Assembly: GCF_012931985.1 (NCBI RefSeq)
Contig: NZ_JAAFGM010000002.1
Span: forward strand, 1-64,000
Direction: 5' to 3'
DNA from: Candidatus Roseilinea sp. NK_OTU-006
GTDB taxonomy: Bacteria > Chloroflexota > Anaerolineae > J036 > Brachytrichaceae
DNA: 64,000 nt
A model generated the notes under the pieces. That model was not told the origin of the DNA and did not search any database. It saw only the letters and a list, made by a program, of their open reading frames with translations. Below are positions 1 through 7,925 of this stretch, in pieces. The stretch's first letter is position 1. Each line of letters opens with the position of its first letter. The position numbers and the translations under genes were made by a program.

Positions 1-1
1 C

Positions 2-112
2 GAGCAGATATTGCATGCGTTAGCTGACGACGCCGACGCACTTCGCAGGCTGGTTGATTGGCGTTGGATCAAAGACAACGTCCAGGCCCTGTCCTTATTT
101 AGCACGCCTTGA
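2..112 (+). CDS. C-terminal end of an unidentified protein (partial)
   Basis: An open frame enters from the left edge and stops with TGA at 110-112, giving the last 36 residues of a protein whose body lies outside the window. The tail is rich in Leu, Asp and Arg and ends in SLFSTP. No family can be assigned from so little. It points towards the minus-strand DUF3467 gene, so the two would converge. Whether the frame is truly coding cannot be tested here. Confidence 0.4.
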   Translation, partial: EQILHALADDADALRRLVDWRWIKDNVQALSLFSTP

Positions 113-309
113 TGTGGCAGTTGGTATAAGAATTCTCTCGCCCCTGCGGGAAGAATCGAGGGCGACTTACCACGCGAGGGCTTCACCGTCAGTTGCAGCG
201 TGGGGGCAGGTGAGCAACGCCCAGCCTTCGGGCGACGCGCGTATCTCCGGGCCTCAAACCCGCGCGCGCCTGACATCGCCCAACGTCAGTTTGTGGATGA
301 AGCTGACGC

Positions 310-636
310 TCAACTGCCGAACAACTGGTTTGCCAAAGCCTCGCCTTGCTGAGGAACGTAGATCGGACCGAACTGCGCCTCGAAGCGCTCGATATTCTGC
401 TGCAACGCGCGCAGCAGCAGTTTGGCGTGCATCGGCGTGGTCACGATCCGCGCGCCGACGCGCGCGGTCGGCATGTTGGGCAAGATGCGCGCGAAGTCCA
501 GCACGAACTCCGAGGGCGTATGCTGGATGACGACGAGGTTGGAATACGTCGCATCTAAATGCGCAGGCAGCTCGATTTGCAGTCCCGGTGGGCCGGATGC
601 CTGGGGAAGCGGTTGAACTGATTGTGGCGGAGTCAT
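310..636 (-). CDS. DUF3467 family protein
   Basis: A 108-residue soluble protein. A proline-rich start of about 22 residues is followed by one compact domain (about 25-100) with the pattern typical of DUF3467: a strand reading YSNLVVIQHTPSEFVLDFA, a stretch ending in ARIVTTPMHAKLL, and a helix with the conserved NIERFEAQFG. The family is small and widespread in bacteria and has no established biochemical role. The gene follows ssb on the same strand, but an intrinsic terminator lies in the 64-base gap and ends only about 5 bases before the start codon, which has no visible Shine-Dalgarno sequence. It is therefore either poorly expressed from the ssb promoter or controlled by that hairpin. Confidence 0.85.
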   Translation of the reverse strand: MTPPQSVQPLPQASGPPGLQIELPAHLDATYSNLVVIQHTPSEFVLDFARILPNMPTARVGARIVTTPMHAKLLLRALQQNIERFEAQFGPIYVPQQGEALANQLFGS

Positions 637-641
637 GGCGT

Positions 642-681
642 AAACAAAAGAACCTGACGGCTGAGCGCATGCGTCAGGTTC
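642..681 (-). terminator. Intrinsic terminator after ssb, abutting the DUF3467 start
   Basis: A perfect 10-bp stem is formed by 650-659 (GAACCTGACG) and 672-681 (CGTCAGGTTC) around a 12-base loop. Read on the minus strand, it is followed at once by TTTTGTTTA (649-641). This is a good Rho-independent terminator for ssb. The next gene starts at 636, so the U-tract occupies the place where its ribosome binding site should be. Confidence 0.75.
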
Positions 682-699
682 CTGAGCGCAAATGAGAGG

Positions 700-1113
700 T
701 TAGAAGGGAATATCTTCAGCGGGCTGATCACCGCTGTCGCTTTCCGAATGGCCGGACTCGGCCTCATCACGCGGGCTTAAAAAGCGCACCGTGTTTGCGA
801 TGATTTCAAAGCTCGCGCCCACAGTCCCATCCTGTCGGGTGAAGACAGCGGGGCCGCCCGTCTTTGGATCAACGCGCAGACGGCCTTCCACGAGCACCAT
901 CTTGCCCTTACTGAGATACTGGTTTACCGTCTCCGCCGACTTGCCGAATACGGAGACGCGAAACCAGGTCGTCTCCTTTTGCCGTTGCCCGTCCTTATCG
1001 CTCCAGACGCGGTCGGTTGCAAGGCTGAATGACGTGACCGGCTCGCCGCTCGGCATGTAGCGCATCTCTGGATCGCGGCCAAGGCGCCCGACAACCGTTA
1101 CACTTTGATACAT
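700..1113 (-). CDS. ssb: Single-stranded DNA-binding protein
   Basis: A 137-residue SSB that coats single-stranded DNA during replication, recombination and repair in the cytoplasm. The N-terminal OB fold (about 1-110) shows the usual opening QSVTVVGRLGRDPEMRYMPSG, a TTWFRVSVFGKSAETV segment and KGKMVLVEGRL. A short acidic, Ser-rich linker leads to the acidic tip EDIPF, the conserved partner-protein docking tail. Length and architecture are normal, although the linker is short. A clear Shine-Dalgarno sequence (AGGAGGGAG on the minus strand, 1120-1128) fixes the start, one of the few strong ones in the window. Confidence 0.95.
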   Translation of the reverse strand: MYQSVTVVGRLGRDPEMRYMPSGEPVTSFSLATDRVWSDKDGQRQKETTWFRVSVFGKSAETVNQYLSKGKMVLVEGRLRVDPKTGGPAVFTRQDGTVGASFEIIANTVRFLSPRDEAESGHSESDSGDQPAEDIPF

Positions 1114-1119
1114 AGGCTG

Positions 1120-1128
1120 CTCCCTCCT
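1120..1128 (-). promoter_or_regulatory. Strong ribosome binding site of ssb
   Basis: The minus strand reads AGGAGGGAG six bases before the ATG at 1113. Most other genes here lack such a sequence, so its presence suggests ssb is translated at a high rate from a leadered mRNA. Confidence 0.7.
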
Positions 1129-1378
1129 GGCTGTCTTGAATCAGAGTCTTCTTGCTGGATTGTAACCGACAACTTCATCCCGCGCATGCGCTCGATTTCA
1201 TCTCATTCATCTCGCGCCTCCACGGCGGATGTATGCAACCCATGTGGAGTCTCCACGCGTGACGGCGCGATGGCCGGCGCCGGCCTCCTGGCGCGATGCA
1301 CGCGCTAGGCGCCGTATGGCGCGATCGCAGCATCGTCGCAGGTCGCTACGGACGTGCGACGACGTTGCTGTGCGCCGA

Positions 1379-2026
1379 TCAGTTGGACCGGCTCGATAGC
1401 GAGGATGTCTCACGGAGGATGCGCCGCCAATACTGCACAGTCAGTCGCCCCCACATCGCGCGCTCCTCCGAAGTCAGCGCATACATGGCCTGCGTCAGGC
1501 GTGTGCGCGTGATGGGCGTCATCTTCTCCATCGGCTCGCGCGCATCCAAGACCTCGGGATGGCTCTCGATCCACGCCGATCGGCGGCGATTCATCTCGGC
1601 GCTCAGCTCGGGCAGGCGGCACACATGCGCGCCGATCAGTTGCATCTCCGGCGTGTAGAACGCGATGATCGGCAGCCGCACACCGCCATCGGTCCCGTCC
1701 ATCTTCAGCGACGACGCATCCTGCGCAATAGCCTGAATCACGTCGGCGTGCGTCGTCGGCCGGAACAGGCGCAAGACCAACGTCCGCACTTGGGCTGACA
1801 GCCGGCCGATGATTGGCACATCGCGCAAGGCGTCGAGATTGGCATCCTCGGTCGCAACGGCGACGTTGATCGGGATTGGCAAACCTCGAAAGAAGGCCAG
1901 GTCATCCGCGCTCAACGCTTCGGTTGCCTTGACGAAATTGGCTCGAAAATTCTCTTTGCCTTGAGCCATGGTGGCCATGTATTGCTCGAGGCGCAAGCCC
2001 ATCTCGAATTGTCTTAATGTGGTCAT
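1379..2026 (-). CDS. Thioredoxin-fold (Thioredoxin_9-like) protein without active-site cysteines
   Basis: A 215-residue protein resembling the Thioredoxin_9 family of Bacillus and Chloroflexota. The strand NVAVATEDANLDALRDVPIIGRL matches the family's TED-W-C-x-D..P.L block, and VRLPIIAFYTPEMQLIG matches the cis-Pro region. The usual redox cysteine is absent: the motif position reads EDANLD. The C-terminal helical part (about 145-215) is Arg-rich. It is therefore unlikely to act as a thiol-disulfide oxidoreductase and may have kept only a binding role. Family assignment rests on motif resemblance seen by eye. It stands alone upstream of the LysM/M23 gene, facing away from it. Confidence 0.6.
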   Translation of the reverse strand: MTTLRQFEMGLRLEQYMATMAQGKENFRANFVKATEALSADDLAFFRGLPIPINVAVATEDANLDALRDVPIIGRLSAQVRTLVLRLFRPTTHADVIQAIAQDASSLKMDGTDGGVRLPIIAFYTPEMQLIGAHVCRLPELSAEMNRRRSAWIESHPEVLDAREPMEKMTPITRTRLTQAMYALTSEERAMWGRLTVQYWRRILRETSSLSSRSN

Positions 2027-2184
2027 CGCTGATCTTGGGTGAGAGCGCGATGAGTATAGTCGAATGTACTTGCGCTAACTGCCCCCATCCAGGCGCCGCA
2101 CGCGCGTTGAGGACAAGACGGGCGCGCCACCGGAGTGGCGACCGGCATCCCAGAATCGCGCGCTGCGCGGCGCGAGGCCCGTGG

Positions 2185-2199
2185 AATAATGCTCGCAGA
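2185..2199 (+). promoter_or_regulatory. -10-like element 8 bases before the start of the LysM/M23 gene
   Basis: AATAAT (2185-2190) is followed by eight bases and then ATG at 2199, with no Shine-Dalgarno sequence. This spacing would place the transcription start at or near the ATG, as in a leaderless mRNA. No good -35 was recognised. Confidence 0.35.
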
Positions 2200-3728
2200 T
2201 GAAACACGGGATCAGTTTGGTATGCGGCGTCGCATGCGCGACGCTCCTCCTCGCCTGCGCCGGCGACCCGCCCCCCGAAACGACCACCCGCGATCCGACG
2301 CCGGCCATCCGGGCCACCATCCAGTCCAACACGACACAGTCGCCGGTGCCGATACCCACCGCAACGCGACATCCGATCCCCATCGGCACGCCCACACTCG
2401 ACCCGCCGCGCCCTGTCCAATCGGGCAGTGTATTGACCTTCACCTATACGGTGCAACGCGGCGACACGCTCATCGGCATTGCATACGCCACCGGCACGAC
2501 GCCGGAAGCATTGCAACGACTGAACGGCCTGCGCAATCCAAACGCCCTCCAGGTTGGCCAGCAACTGCTTATCCGTCGCCAGATCGAGGGGCGCGCGCCG
2601 TCCATCAAGCTGATCCCCGATAGCGAACTGGTCAACGGCCCGACGGCAGCCGCATTTGACGCGGCCACCTTCATCGCGCAGCAGGGCGGCTACCTCAGCC
2701 GTTATACCGAAGTCGTCGCCGGAGAGTTGCTGACCGGAGCGCAGATCGTGGAGCGCGTGGCCGAACAGTTCAGCGTGCATCCGCGCATCCTGCTGGCTGC
2801 GCTGGAATACGTGGGCGGGTGGGTGACGCAGGCGCAACCGAGCGAGGATCAACTGCGCTACCCGCTCGGCTATAAGCGCACGAACTTGGAAGGGCTGAAC
2901 GTGCAGTTAAACTGGGCTGCGCTCCGCCTGAACGAAGGTTATTATGGCTGGCGCTTGAACACGCGCGGCTATGTGCGGCTGGATGACGGCGCTTACCTCG
3001 CCATCGGCCTCGGGGTGAACGCCGGCACAGCCGGACTGCAGAACTATCTGGCAGCGATCAGCACGCTCTCAGACTGGCCAACCATCGCTGAAAGCGACGG
3101 CGAACGCGCGTTCATGCGCACCTACCGGCGGTTCTTCGGCAATCCCTGGCAGTATGATTTCGGCCCGCTTATCCCTGCAGACCTTCGCCAACCGCCATTG
3201 GCGCTGCCTTGGCGCAAGGGCGAGATGTGGTACTTCACCGGCGGACCGCATAGCGCCTGGGGTCCGGGCACCCCCTGGGGCGCGCTAGATTTCACGTCGG
3301 CCAACGTAGCCGGCTGCACCGAACTGCAGGACTGGGTAACGGCTGCGGCCGACGGCATTATTACGCGCAGCGCGCGCGGTGAGGTCGTCCAGTCGCTCGA
3401 CCCCAGCGGCGACGAGCGCATCGGCTGGAGCGTGTTGTATCTGCACATCGGCAGTCGGGACCGCGTCCCCGTCGGCGCGCGGGTAAAGGTTGGCGACCCG
3501 ATCGGCCATCCTTCATGCGAGGGTGGGCTGGCGCAAGCGGCTCACCTCCACCTGGCGCGCAAATACAACGGCGAATGGATCAATGCTCAGGGCGCGACAC
3601 CGTTCAATCTGGAGGGCTGGACCGCCGTGGAAGGCCCGCGCGAATACGACGGCGCACTGGTGCGGGGGGACCGGAGGCGCGAGCCGTGCCAGTGCAAGCG
3701 TCCCGACCTAAACGGCATCGTGCGGTGA
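2199..3728 (+). CDS. LysM-containing M23-type peptidase lipoprotein
   Basis: A 509-residue exported protein likely to bind and perhaps cleave peptidoglycan. A lipoprotein signal ends in LLLACAG (Cys20). A Thr/Pro-rich spacer follows, then one LysM domain (about 80-127; YTVQRGDTLIGIAYATG ... NPNALQVGQQLLI). A middle region of about 200 residues has no recognised family. The C-terminal part (about 345-480) has M23/LytM-like features: GPHSAWG with a following GALDFTS, a DGII strand, and AHLHLARKYNGEW carrying the HxH pair. The glycine-rich metal loop is unusual, so peptidase activity is probable but not certain. The adjacent membrane gene converges on it with a 17-base gap. Confidence 0.85.
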   Translation: MKHGISLVCGVACATLLLACAGDPPPETTTRDPTPAIRATIQSNTTQSPVPIPTATRHPIPIGTPTLDPPRPVQSGSVLTFTYTVQRGDTLIGIAYATGTTPEALQRLNGLRNPNALQVGQQLLIRRQIEGRAPSIKLIPDSELVNGPTAAAFDAATFIAQQGGYLSRYTEVVAGELLTGAQIVERVAEQFSVHPRILLAALEYVGGWVTQAQPSEDQLRYPLGYKRTNLEGLNVQLNWAALRLNEGYYGWRLNTRGYVRLDDGAYLAIGLGVNAGTAGLQNYLAAISTLSDWPTIAESDGERAFMRTYRRFFGNPWQYDFGPLIPADLRQPPLALPWRKGEMWYFTGGPHSAWGPGTPWGALDFTSANVAGCTELQDWVTAAADGIITRSARGEVVQSLDPSGDERIGWSVLYLHIGSRDRVPVGARVKVGDPIGHPSCEGGLAQAAHLHLARKYNGEWINAQGATPFNLEGWTAVEGPREYDGALVRGDRRREPCQCKRPDLNGIVR

Positions 3729-3745
3729 GCGCACAGCCGGCGCCA

Positions 3746-4660
3746 TCAGCGAATCAGGCTGAGCACGTTCAGGATGGCGTTGCGCGACTCGACTGAATCG
3801 GCGGCGATCACGCCATGCCGCTGAAGACCGCGCTCGTCCTCGAAGCGCAAGCGAGCCGCCGGCATGCTGCCATACTGCGTCGCCACATCGAAGAGTTGCA
3901 CCTGCCTCAGCCGACGGATGGCGACCGACCACGGGCTGGCCGAATCCGTGGACTCGAAACGCGCCTCGTGGGGCGTGGCGCTGAATCGCGCTGGGACGCT
4001 GCGCAATACCAGATCGTCGAATGGGCGGCCCAGCGCGCCGAACCATAGCAGCGCCGGCGGATTCGCAGCCAGGCCAGCGCTCCAAGGCAGCGGGATCGCG
4101 TAGTCCAGGCGCTCGACCAGTTGCCCGATGAACGCCGCGGCCATTAACACGACCAACAGCATCGCACCCAGCCGAGAGAGCAGATTCGCGAGCACGACGT
4201 TCGGCGGATGGCCGACCTGAAGATAAAGCGCCGGCTGTTGCGTCCCCTGCCCCATCATCACTTGCGCGACCAGGGTGACGTATCCCGCAGAATCGCGCAC
4301 GGGGAGATTTTCATCGGCGACCCAGATCGCATCGGACGTGCCCGGCGCCATCAGCGGAATGTAACGGCTGCCATACCACTCGAACCCGCCCAGGTTGTAG
4401 CTGGTGCGATAGGCGCCGGTCGGATCGAGGATGCCGCTGACGCGCACATAGGTGTTAACGCTAGCAATCGAGATGTCGCCGATGGCGACATCGCGGACGG
4501 TCTGGTTTTCGAGCTGCCCTGGGCGAGCAAAGAGCACGAGGCCGAGCGCAACCACGACCAGCAGGATGAACACCCAGCGGGCGAGGTTGCTTCGCCGCAG
4601 ACGGTAGCAGGCTGCGGCAAACCCATCGAGCGCGCAAGCGAGGGCGTCACCACCAGCCAC
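3746..4660 (-). CDS. Two-span membrane protein of unknown function downstream of corA
   Basis: A 304-residue protein not recognised as a known family. A cytoplasmic N-terminus leads to one transmembrane helix (about 27-45), an external beta-rich segment of roughly 120 residues, a second helix (about 165-190), and a C-terminal region of about 110 residues with QVQLFDVATQYG. The layout of an extracellular or periplasmic domain held between two helices is clear. The start overlaps the end of corA by 14 bases, so the two are probably co-transcribed and translationally coupled. A link to ion transport is possible from context only. Confidence 0.6.
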   Translation of the reverse strand: MAGGDALACALDGFAAACYRLRRSNLARWVFILLVVVALGLVLFARPGQLENQTVRDVAIGDISIASVNTYVRVSGILDPTGAYRTSYNLGGFEWYGSRYIPLMAPGTSDAIWVADENLPVRDSAGYVTLVAQVMMGQGTQQPALYLQVGHPPNVVLANLLSRLGAMLLVVLMAAAFIGQLVERLDYAIPLPWSAGLAANPPALLWFGALGRPFDDLVLRSVPARFSATPHEARFESTDSASPWSVAIRRLRQVQLFDVATQYGSMPAARLRFEDERGLQRHGVIAADSVESRNAILNVLSLIR

Positions 4661-5648
4661 GTCGGCGAATATACAACAGCATGGCCAGCGGCATCCCGAT
4701 CATCAACAACATGCTGGCGAGAAAGAACAACCAGTGGTTTGTCTCGAAGGTCAATTCGATGCTGCCGCCGAAGAAATTCATGCCGAAGAAGCCGGTGATG
4801 AACGTCAGCGGCAGAAACATCAGCGAAACGATCGTCAATGTCTTCATGATGGCGTTGGTGCGATTGGCGGCGACCGAAAGATAGGTGTCGAGCACGCCGC
4901 TCACCACGTCGCGCAGCGATTCGTTCAGGTCCACCAGGCGCACAAAGTGGTCATACACATCACGAAAATACACGCGATCCTTGTTGTCTATGACTGCGAA
5001 GTCGCCGCGCGAGAGCTTGTTGAGCACCTCGCGTTGTGGGCTAAGCACGCGCCGCAAATCCAGCACGGCGCGCTTGAGCCGGAAGATGCGTTCGACCAGG
5101 TGCGCGTCCGTCCGCTCGAACACCTCGTCTTGCAGCAAATCCACGGCTTCATCCATCGCATCCATCACCGGCAAGTAATCGGTCGCAATGGCGTCACATA
5201 GCTCATACAGCAAGTAGTCCACGCCGCGACGGGTATGGCGCGCATCGCGCTGGGTAATGCGCCATTGTTGTTCCAGAGCGCGGACGGCTTCCGTCCGATA
5301 CGTCACCAAGTAGTTCGGACCGACGAAGAGGTCGAGTTCGCGCGTCTCCAATTGCTCCTTGCCGCGTTCGAAATGAACGGCATGCAGGACGATGTAGAGA
5401 TACGATCCCCAATCATCCACCTTGGGCACATGGCTTTCGATCAAGGCATCCTCGATCGCCAGCGGATGAAACTCAAACACGTCACGCAGGATGCGCAGGG
5501 CTTCGGGATGCACCCCGTTTTCGTCTTCCGGATCGCAGATGTCCACCCATAACACGTTGGATGGATCGGCGATCAGTCTTCGAATGTCCACGTCGCCGGG
5601 ATACTCGGCCGGCGGGCTTTGACCATCACCGCATAACACGCGCACCAT
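4647..5648 (-). CDS. corA: CorA-type magnesium/divalent cation transporter
   Basis: A 333-residue inner-membrane channel of the CorA/MIT family. A large cytoplasmic domain (about 1-270) ends in a long helix carrying the conserved NRTNAIMKTLTIVSLMFLPLTFITGFFGMNF run: the first transmembrane helix and the signature GMN motif. A second helix (about 305-325) leads to a basic C-terminus, RRRGWW. Length and topology are those of a standard homopentameric Mg2+ channel. On the minus strand an AT-rich -10-like stretch (AATAATTC) lies just upstream of the ATG, and no Shine-Dalgarno sequence is seen. The next gene overlaps its 3' end. Confidence 0.93.
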   Translation of the reverse strand: MVRVLCGDGQSPPAEYPGDVDIRRLIADPSNVLWVDICDPEDENGVHPEALRILRDVFEFHPLAIEDALIESHVPKVDDWGSYLYIVLHAVHFERGKEQLETRELDLFVGPNYLVTYRTEAVRALEQQWRITQRDARHTRRGVDYLLYELCDAIATDYLPVMDAMDEAVDLLQDEVFERTDAHLVERIFRLKRAVLDLRRVLSPQREVLNKLSRGDFAVIDNKDRVYFRDVYDHFVRLVDLNESLRDVVSGVLDTYLSVAANRTNAIMKTLTIVSLMFLPLTFITGFFGMNFFGGSIELTFETNHWLFFLASMLLMIGMPLAMLLYIRRRGWW

Positions 5649-5660
5649 AGCAGCGAATTA

Positions 5661-5688
5661 TTGCCCTGGCGAAAATAGATACTACAAT
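5661..5688 (+). promoter_or_regulatory. Probable sigma-70 promoter of the amaP-scpB run
   Basis: TTGCCC (5661-5666) and TACAAT (5683-5688) are separated by 16 bases. Transcription would begin near 5695, about 35 bases before the amaP start. The region also holds the outward-facing upstream sequence of corA, so it serves divergent units. Confidence 0.5.
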
Positions 5689-5729
5689 GCACAGCGTCGT
5701 CTCTCGCGCCCGCGGCGGCACATGCGACT

Positions 5730-6446
5730 ATGAACACATTTAACCGCGTCTTTGTCATCGCCATGCTGAGCATGTTGCTCGTCCTCGGCGCATTTGCGCT
5801 GGTGACGCCGGCCGGCTTCCTCGCCCTGATGCAGGCGATTGCCCACTGGTTTCGCGGCACCGTATTCGCCGCATATTCGGATACCGGGCGCGTGCTTGTG
5901 CGCCTGATCCTGGCGATCATTTGGGTGGCCCTGATCGGTTTGCTGTTGTGGTGGGAATTGCGCCGACCCGGGTCGCGCACCATCGAAATTGCTCGCTACA
6001 CCGGCGGCAGCACCATCCGCATCAGCACCGAGGCCGTGCAAGAAAAGGTGAAGGAACACGTGGACGCCATCGCCGGCGTGCTCGAATCCAGAGTGCGCGC
6101 CACCGGCCGCAACCGGACCGTTGAACTGAGCCTGGACGTGTCCGTGACGAAAGAGGTGGACCTCGTCGCCAAAGCCGAAGAGGTTGCCGCTGTCGCGCGG
6201 CAGGTCGTACAAGATCAGCTCGGGCTCCGGCTGGCCAGTAAGCCGCAGGTGGCTATCAAGGCCAAAGCGGGCAGGCCCGTCATCGCCAAACCGCTGCCGG
6301 TTCAAGCGCAGCCTGCGCCCGCCCCTGCGCTTCCGCCGACGCCGATCCTGTCCGAGGAAGAGACGCCCTATCTGCCGCCCGCGGCGACGGAGCCGGAGCG
6401 CACGCCGCCTGATAGCCACGACCCCGAACCACAGCAGCCAGCCTGA
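5730..6446 (+). CDS. AmaP-like alkaline-shock membrane anchor protein
   Basis: A 238-residue membrane protein resembling AmaP, which anchors Asp23-type proteins at the membrane in Firmicutes. Two transmembrane helices (about 7-32 and 55-76) precede a cytoplasmic alpha/beta domain (about 85-180) in which strands such as TIRISTEAVQEKVKEHV and RTVELSLDVSVTKEVDL resemble the Asp23 fold. The tail is Pro/Ala-rich and acidic. No separate Asp23 gene lies beside it. It is the first gene of a forward run ending in the radical SAM gene at 10765, and scpB starts 18 bases after it. The role in cell-envelope stress is by analogy only. Confidence 0.7.
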   Translation: MNTFNRVFVIAMLSMLLVLGAFALVTPAGFLALMQAIAHWFRGTVFAAYSDTGRVLVRLILAIIWVALIGLLLWWELRRPGSRTIEIARYTGGSTIRISTEAVQEKVKEHVDAIAGVLESRVRATGRNRTVELSLDVSVTKEVDLVAKAEEVAAVARQVVQDQLGLRLASKPQVAIKAKAGRPVIAKPLPVQAQPAPAPALPPTPILSEEETPYLPPAATEPERTPPDSHDPEPQQPA

Positions 6447-6464
6447 CGCTGCGCCGCACAACAC

Positions 6465-7145
6465 ATGATGGAAACCCGCGAACCCGTCACCGCCGTCGTT
6501 TCAACTGCGACCGAGGCTGACCCCGCCGAGGTGCCTCTCCCACTTTCGTTGGCTGCACAGCTCGAAAGCCTGCTCTACGTGGCGAGTGAACCCGCGACGC
6601 TCAACGCGCTTGCCGCAACGCTTGATGCAACGCCTGGCGAGATCGAGGCCGCGCTCGAAGAACTCTCCGCCCAATACCAAGCGCGCGGCATCCGCCTGCA
6701 ACGCCTGGGCAACCGCGTGCGGCTGGTCACTGCGCCCGAGATGGGCGCGCGCATCCAGAAATTCCTGGGTTTGGAAGAGGTGAATCGCTTATCGCAAGCA
6801 GCGCTGGAGACGCTCGCCATCATCGCCTACAACCAACCGATTACCAAGCCGCAGTTGGAGGCGATCCGTGGCGTGAACTGCGACGGCGTGATCAACACGT
6901 TGCTTGCCCGCAACCTGGTACAAGAGTTAGGCCGCGCCGATACAGTGGGACATCCCATGCGCTATGGCGTGTCGTTCGATTTCCTCAACCATTTCGGGCT
7001 ACGCGGCGTGCACGAGCTGCCGGCGGTTGAACGGCTGGACACCTTGCCGCTCTCACGCACCGAGCAGGAAGCGGCGGCCGGCGCTTCCACTTCCGATTCC
7101 GAAGCCGACCCCACAACGCCGCCGCCTCTGGATGCTGACCGTTAG
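6465..7145 (+). CDS. scpB: Segregation and condensation protein B
   Basis: A 226-residue ScpB, the winged-helix partner of the SMC-ScpA condensin complex that organises and segregates the chromosome. After a variable leader of about 25 residues, the first winged helix opens with LAAQLESLLYVASEPATLNALA. The second contains the family hallmark SQAALETLAIIAYNQPITKPQLEAIRG and the end GHPMRYGVSFDFLNHFGL. The C-terminal 40 residues are low-complexity and acidic. No scpA lies next to it in the window. The pseudouridine synthase starts 9 bases after its stop, consistent with one operon. Confidence 0.92.
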   Translation: MMETREPVTAVVSTATEADPAEVPLPLSLAAQLESLLYVASEPATLNALAATLDATPGEIEAALEELSAQYQARGIRLQRLGNRVRLVTAPEMGARIQKFLGLEEVNRLSQAALETLAIIAYNQPITKPQLEAIRGVNCDGVINTLLARNLVQELGRADTVGHPMRYGVSFDFLNHFGLRGVHELPAVERLDTLPLSRTEQEAAAGASTSDSEADPTTPPPLDADR

Positions 7146-7154
7146 TCGCTAACG

Positions 7155-7925
7155 ATGCGCCTGCAAAAGTTGCTCGCTCAGTCGGGCTTCGGCGCGCGGC
7201 GCAAGTGCGAAGCGCTGATCGCCGCCGGACGGGTCACCGTCAACGGCCAGGTTGCTCAACTCGGCGCAACCGTCTCGCCCGGCGATGACGTGCGCGTAGA
7301 CGGCACACCCATCGCCCCGCCGGAGGAGAAGATCTACATCGCCTTGCACAAACCGGTCGGCTACGCTTCCGACCGCAGCAACCCACGCAACAAAACGGTC
7401 TTCGACCTCGTTCGGGTCCCACAGCGGCTGTTTGCCGTAGGCCGGCTGGATAAGGACAGCAGCGGCCTGATTCTGCTCACCAACGATGGGGAATTCGCCT
7501 ACCGGCTGACTCACCCTAAGTTCGAGCACGAGAAAGAATATCACGTCCTCGTAGCCGGTCGGCCGAGCGAAAAGGCGCTGCAACAGTGGCGATCTGGCGT
7601 GTTGCTGCCGGGCGAGACTGCGCTCACCGCGCCCGCCGACGTGCAAGTGCTGCGCCCTCAACCCGACGTCCCCCCAGAGGCGATGGGGGGCGTCTGGCTG
7701 CGCGTCGTCATGCGCGAGGGGCGCAAGCGACAAATCCGCCGAGTCGCCGGGTTGCTCGGCCATCCGGTGCGCCGCCTGATCCGGGTGCGCGTTGGATGCG
7801 TGACGCTGGGTGGTTTAGAATCGGGTCAGTGGCGCAGGCTGACGGTCGGCGAAGTGGCAGCGCTGGCGCGCCACAGCACCGATGGCAGATCCACCCAACC
7901 GCCCCATCCGCACGATCGCGATTGA
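7155..7925 (+). CDS. RsuA/RluB-type rRNA pseudouridine synthase
   Basis: A 256-residue enzyme that isomerises a specific uridine to pseudouridine in ribosomal RNA. The N-terminal S4 RNA-binding domain (about 1-60) has MRLQKLLAQSGFGARRKCEALI and GRVTVNGQ. The catalytic domain has the RsuA-family motif VGRLDKDSSGLILLTNDG with the catalytic Asp, followed by EHEKEYHV, and REGRKRQIRRVAGLLGHPVRRLIRVRVG near the end. Position and length fit RluB, but the target uridine cannot be read from sequence. Its last 44 bases overlap the start of cmk, a tight arrangement that suggests translational coupling. Confidence 0.92.
   Translation: MRLQKLLAQSGFGARRKCEALIAAGRVTVNGQVAQLGATVSPGDDVRVDGTPIAPPEEKIYIALHKPVGYASDRSNPRNKTVFDLVRVPQRLFAVGRLDKDSSGLILLTNDGEFAYRLTHPKFEHEKEYHVLVAGRPSEKALQQWRSGVLLPGETALTAPADVQVLRPQPDVPPEAMGGVWLRVVMREGRKRQIRRVAGLLGHPVRRLIRVRVGCVTLGGLESGQWRRLTVGEVAALARHSTDGRSTQPPHPHDRD

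Noticed and set aside
113-309. Possible small RNA between the edge CDS and DUF3467
   Set aside because: Short GC hairpins exist, but no SRP, tmRNA, RNase P or riboswitch core sequence could be recognised.
5649-5729. Magnesium riboswitch before corA
   Set aside because: The divergent gap is about 80 bases and contains the amaP promoter; there is no room for an M-box or similar element.
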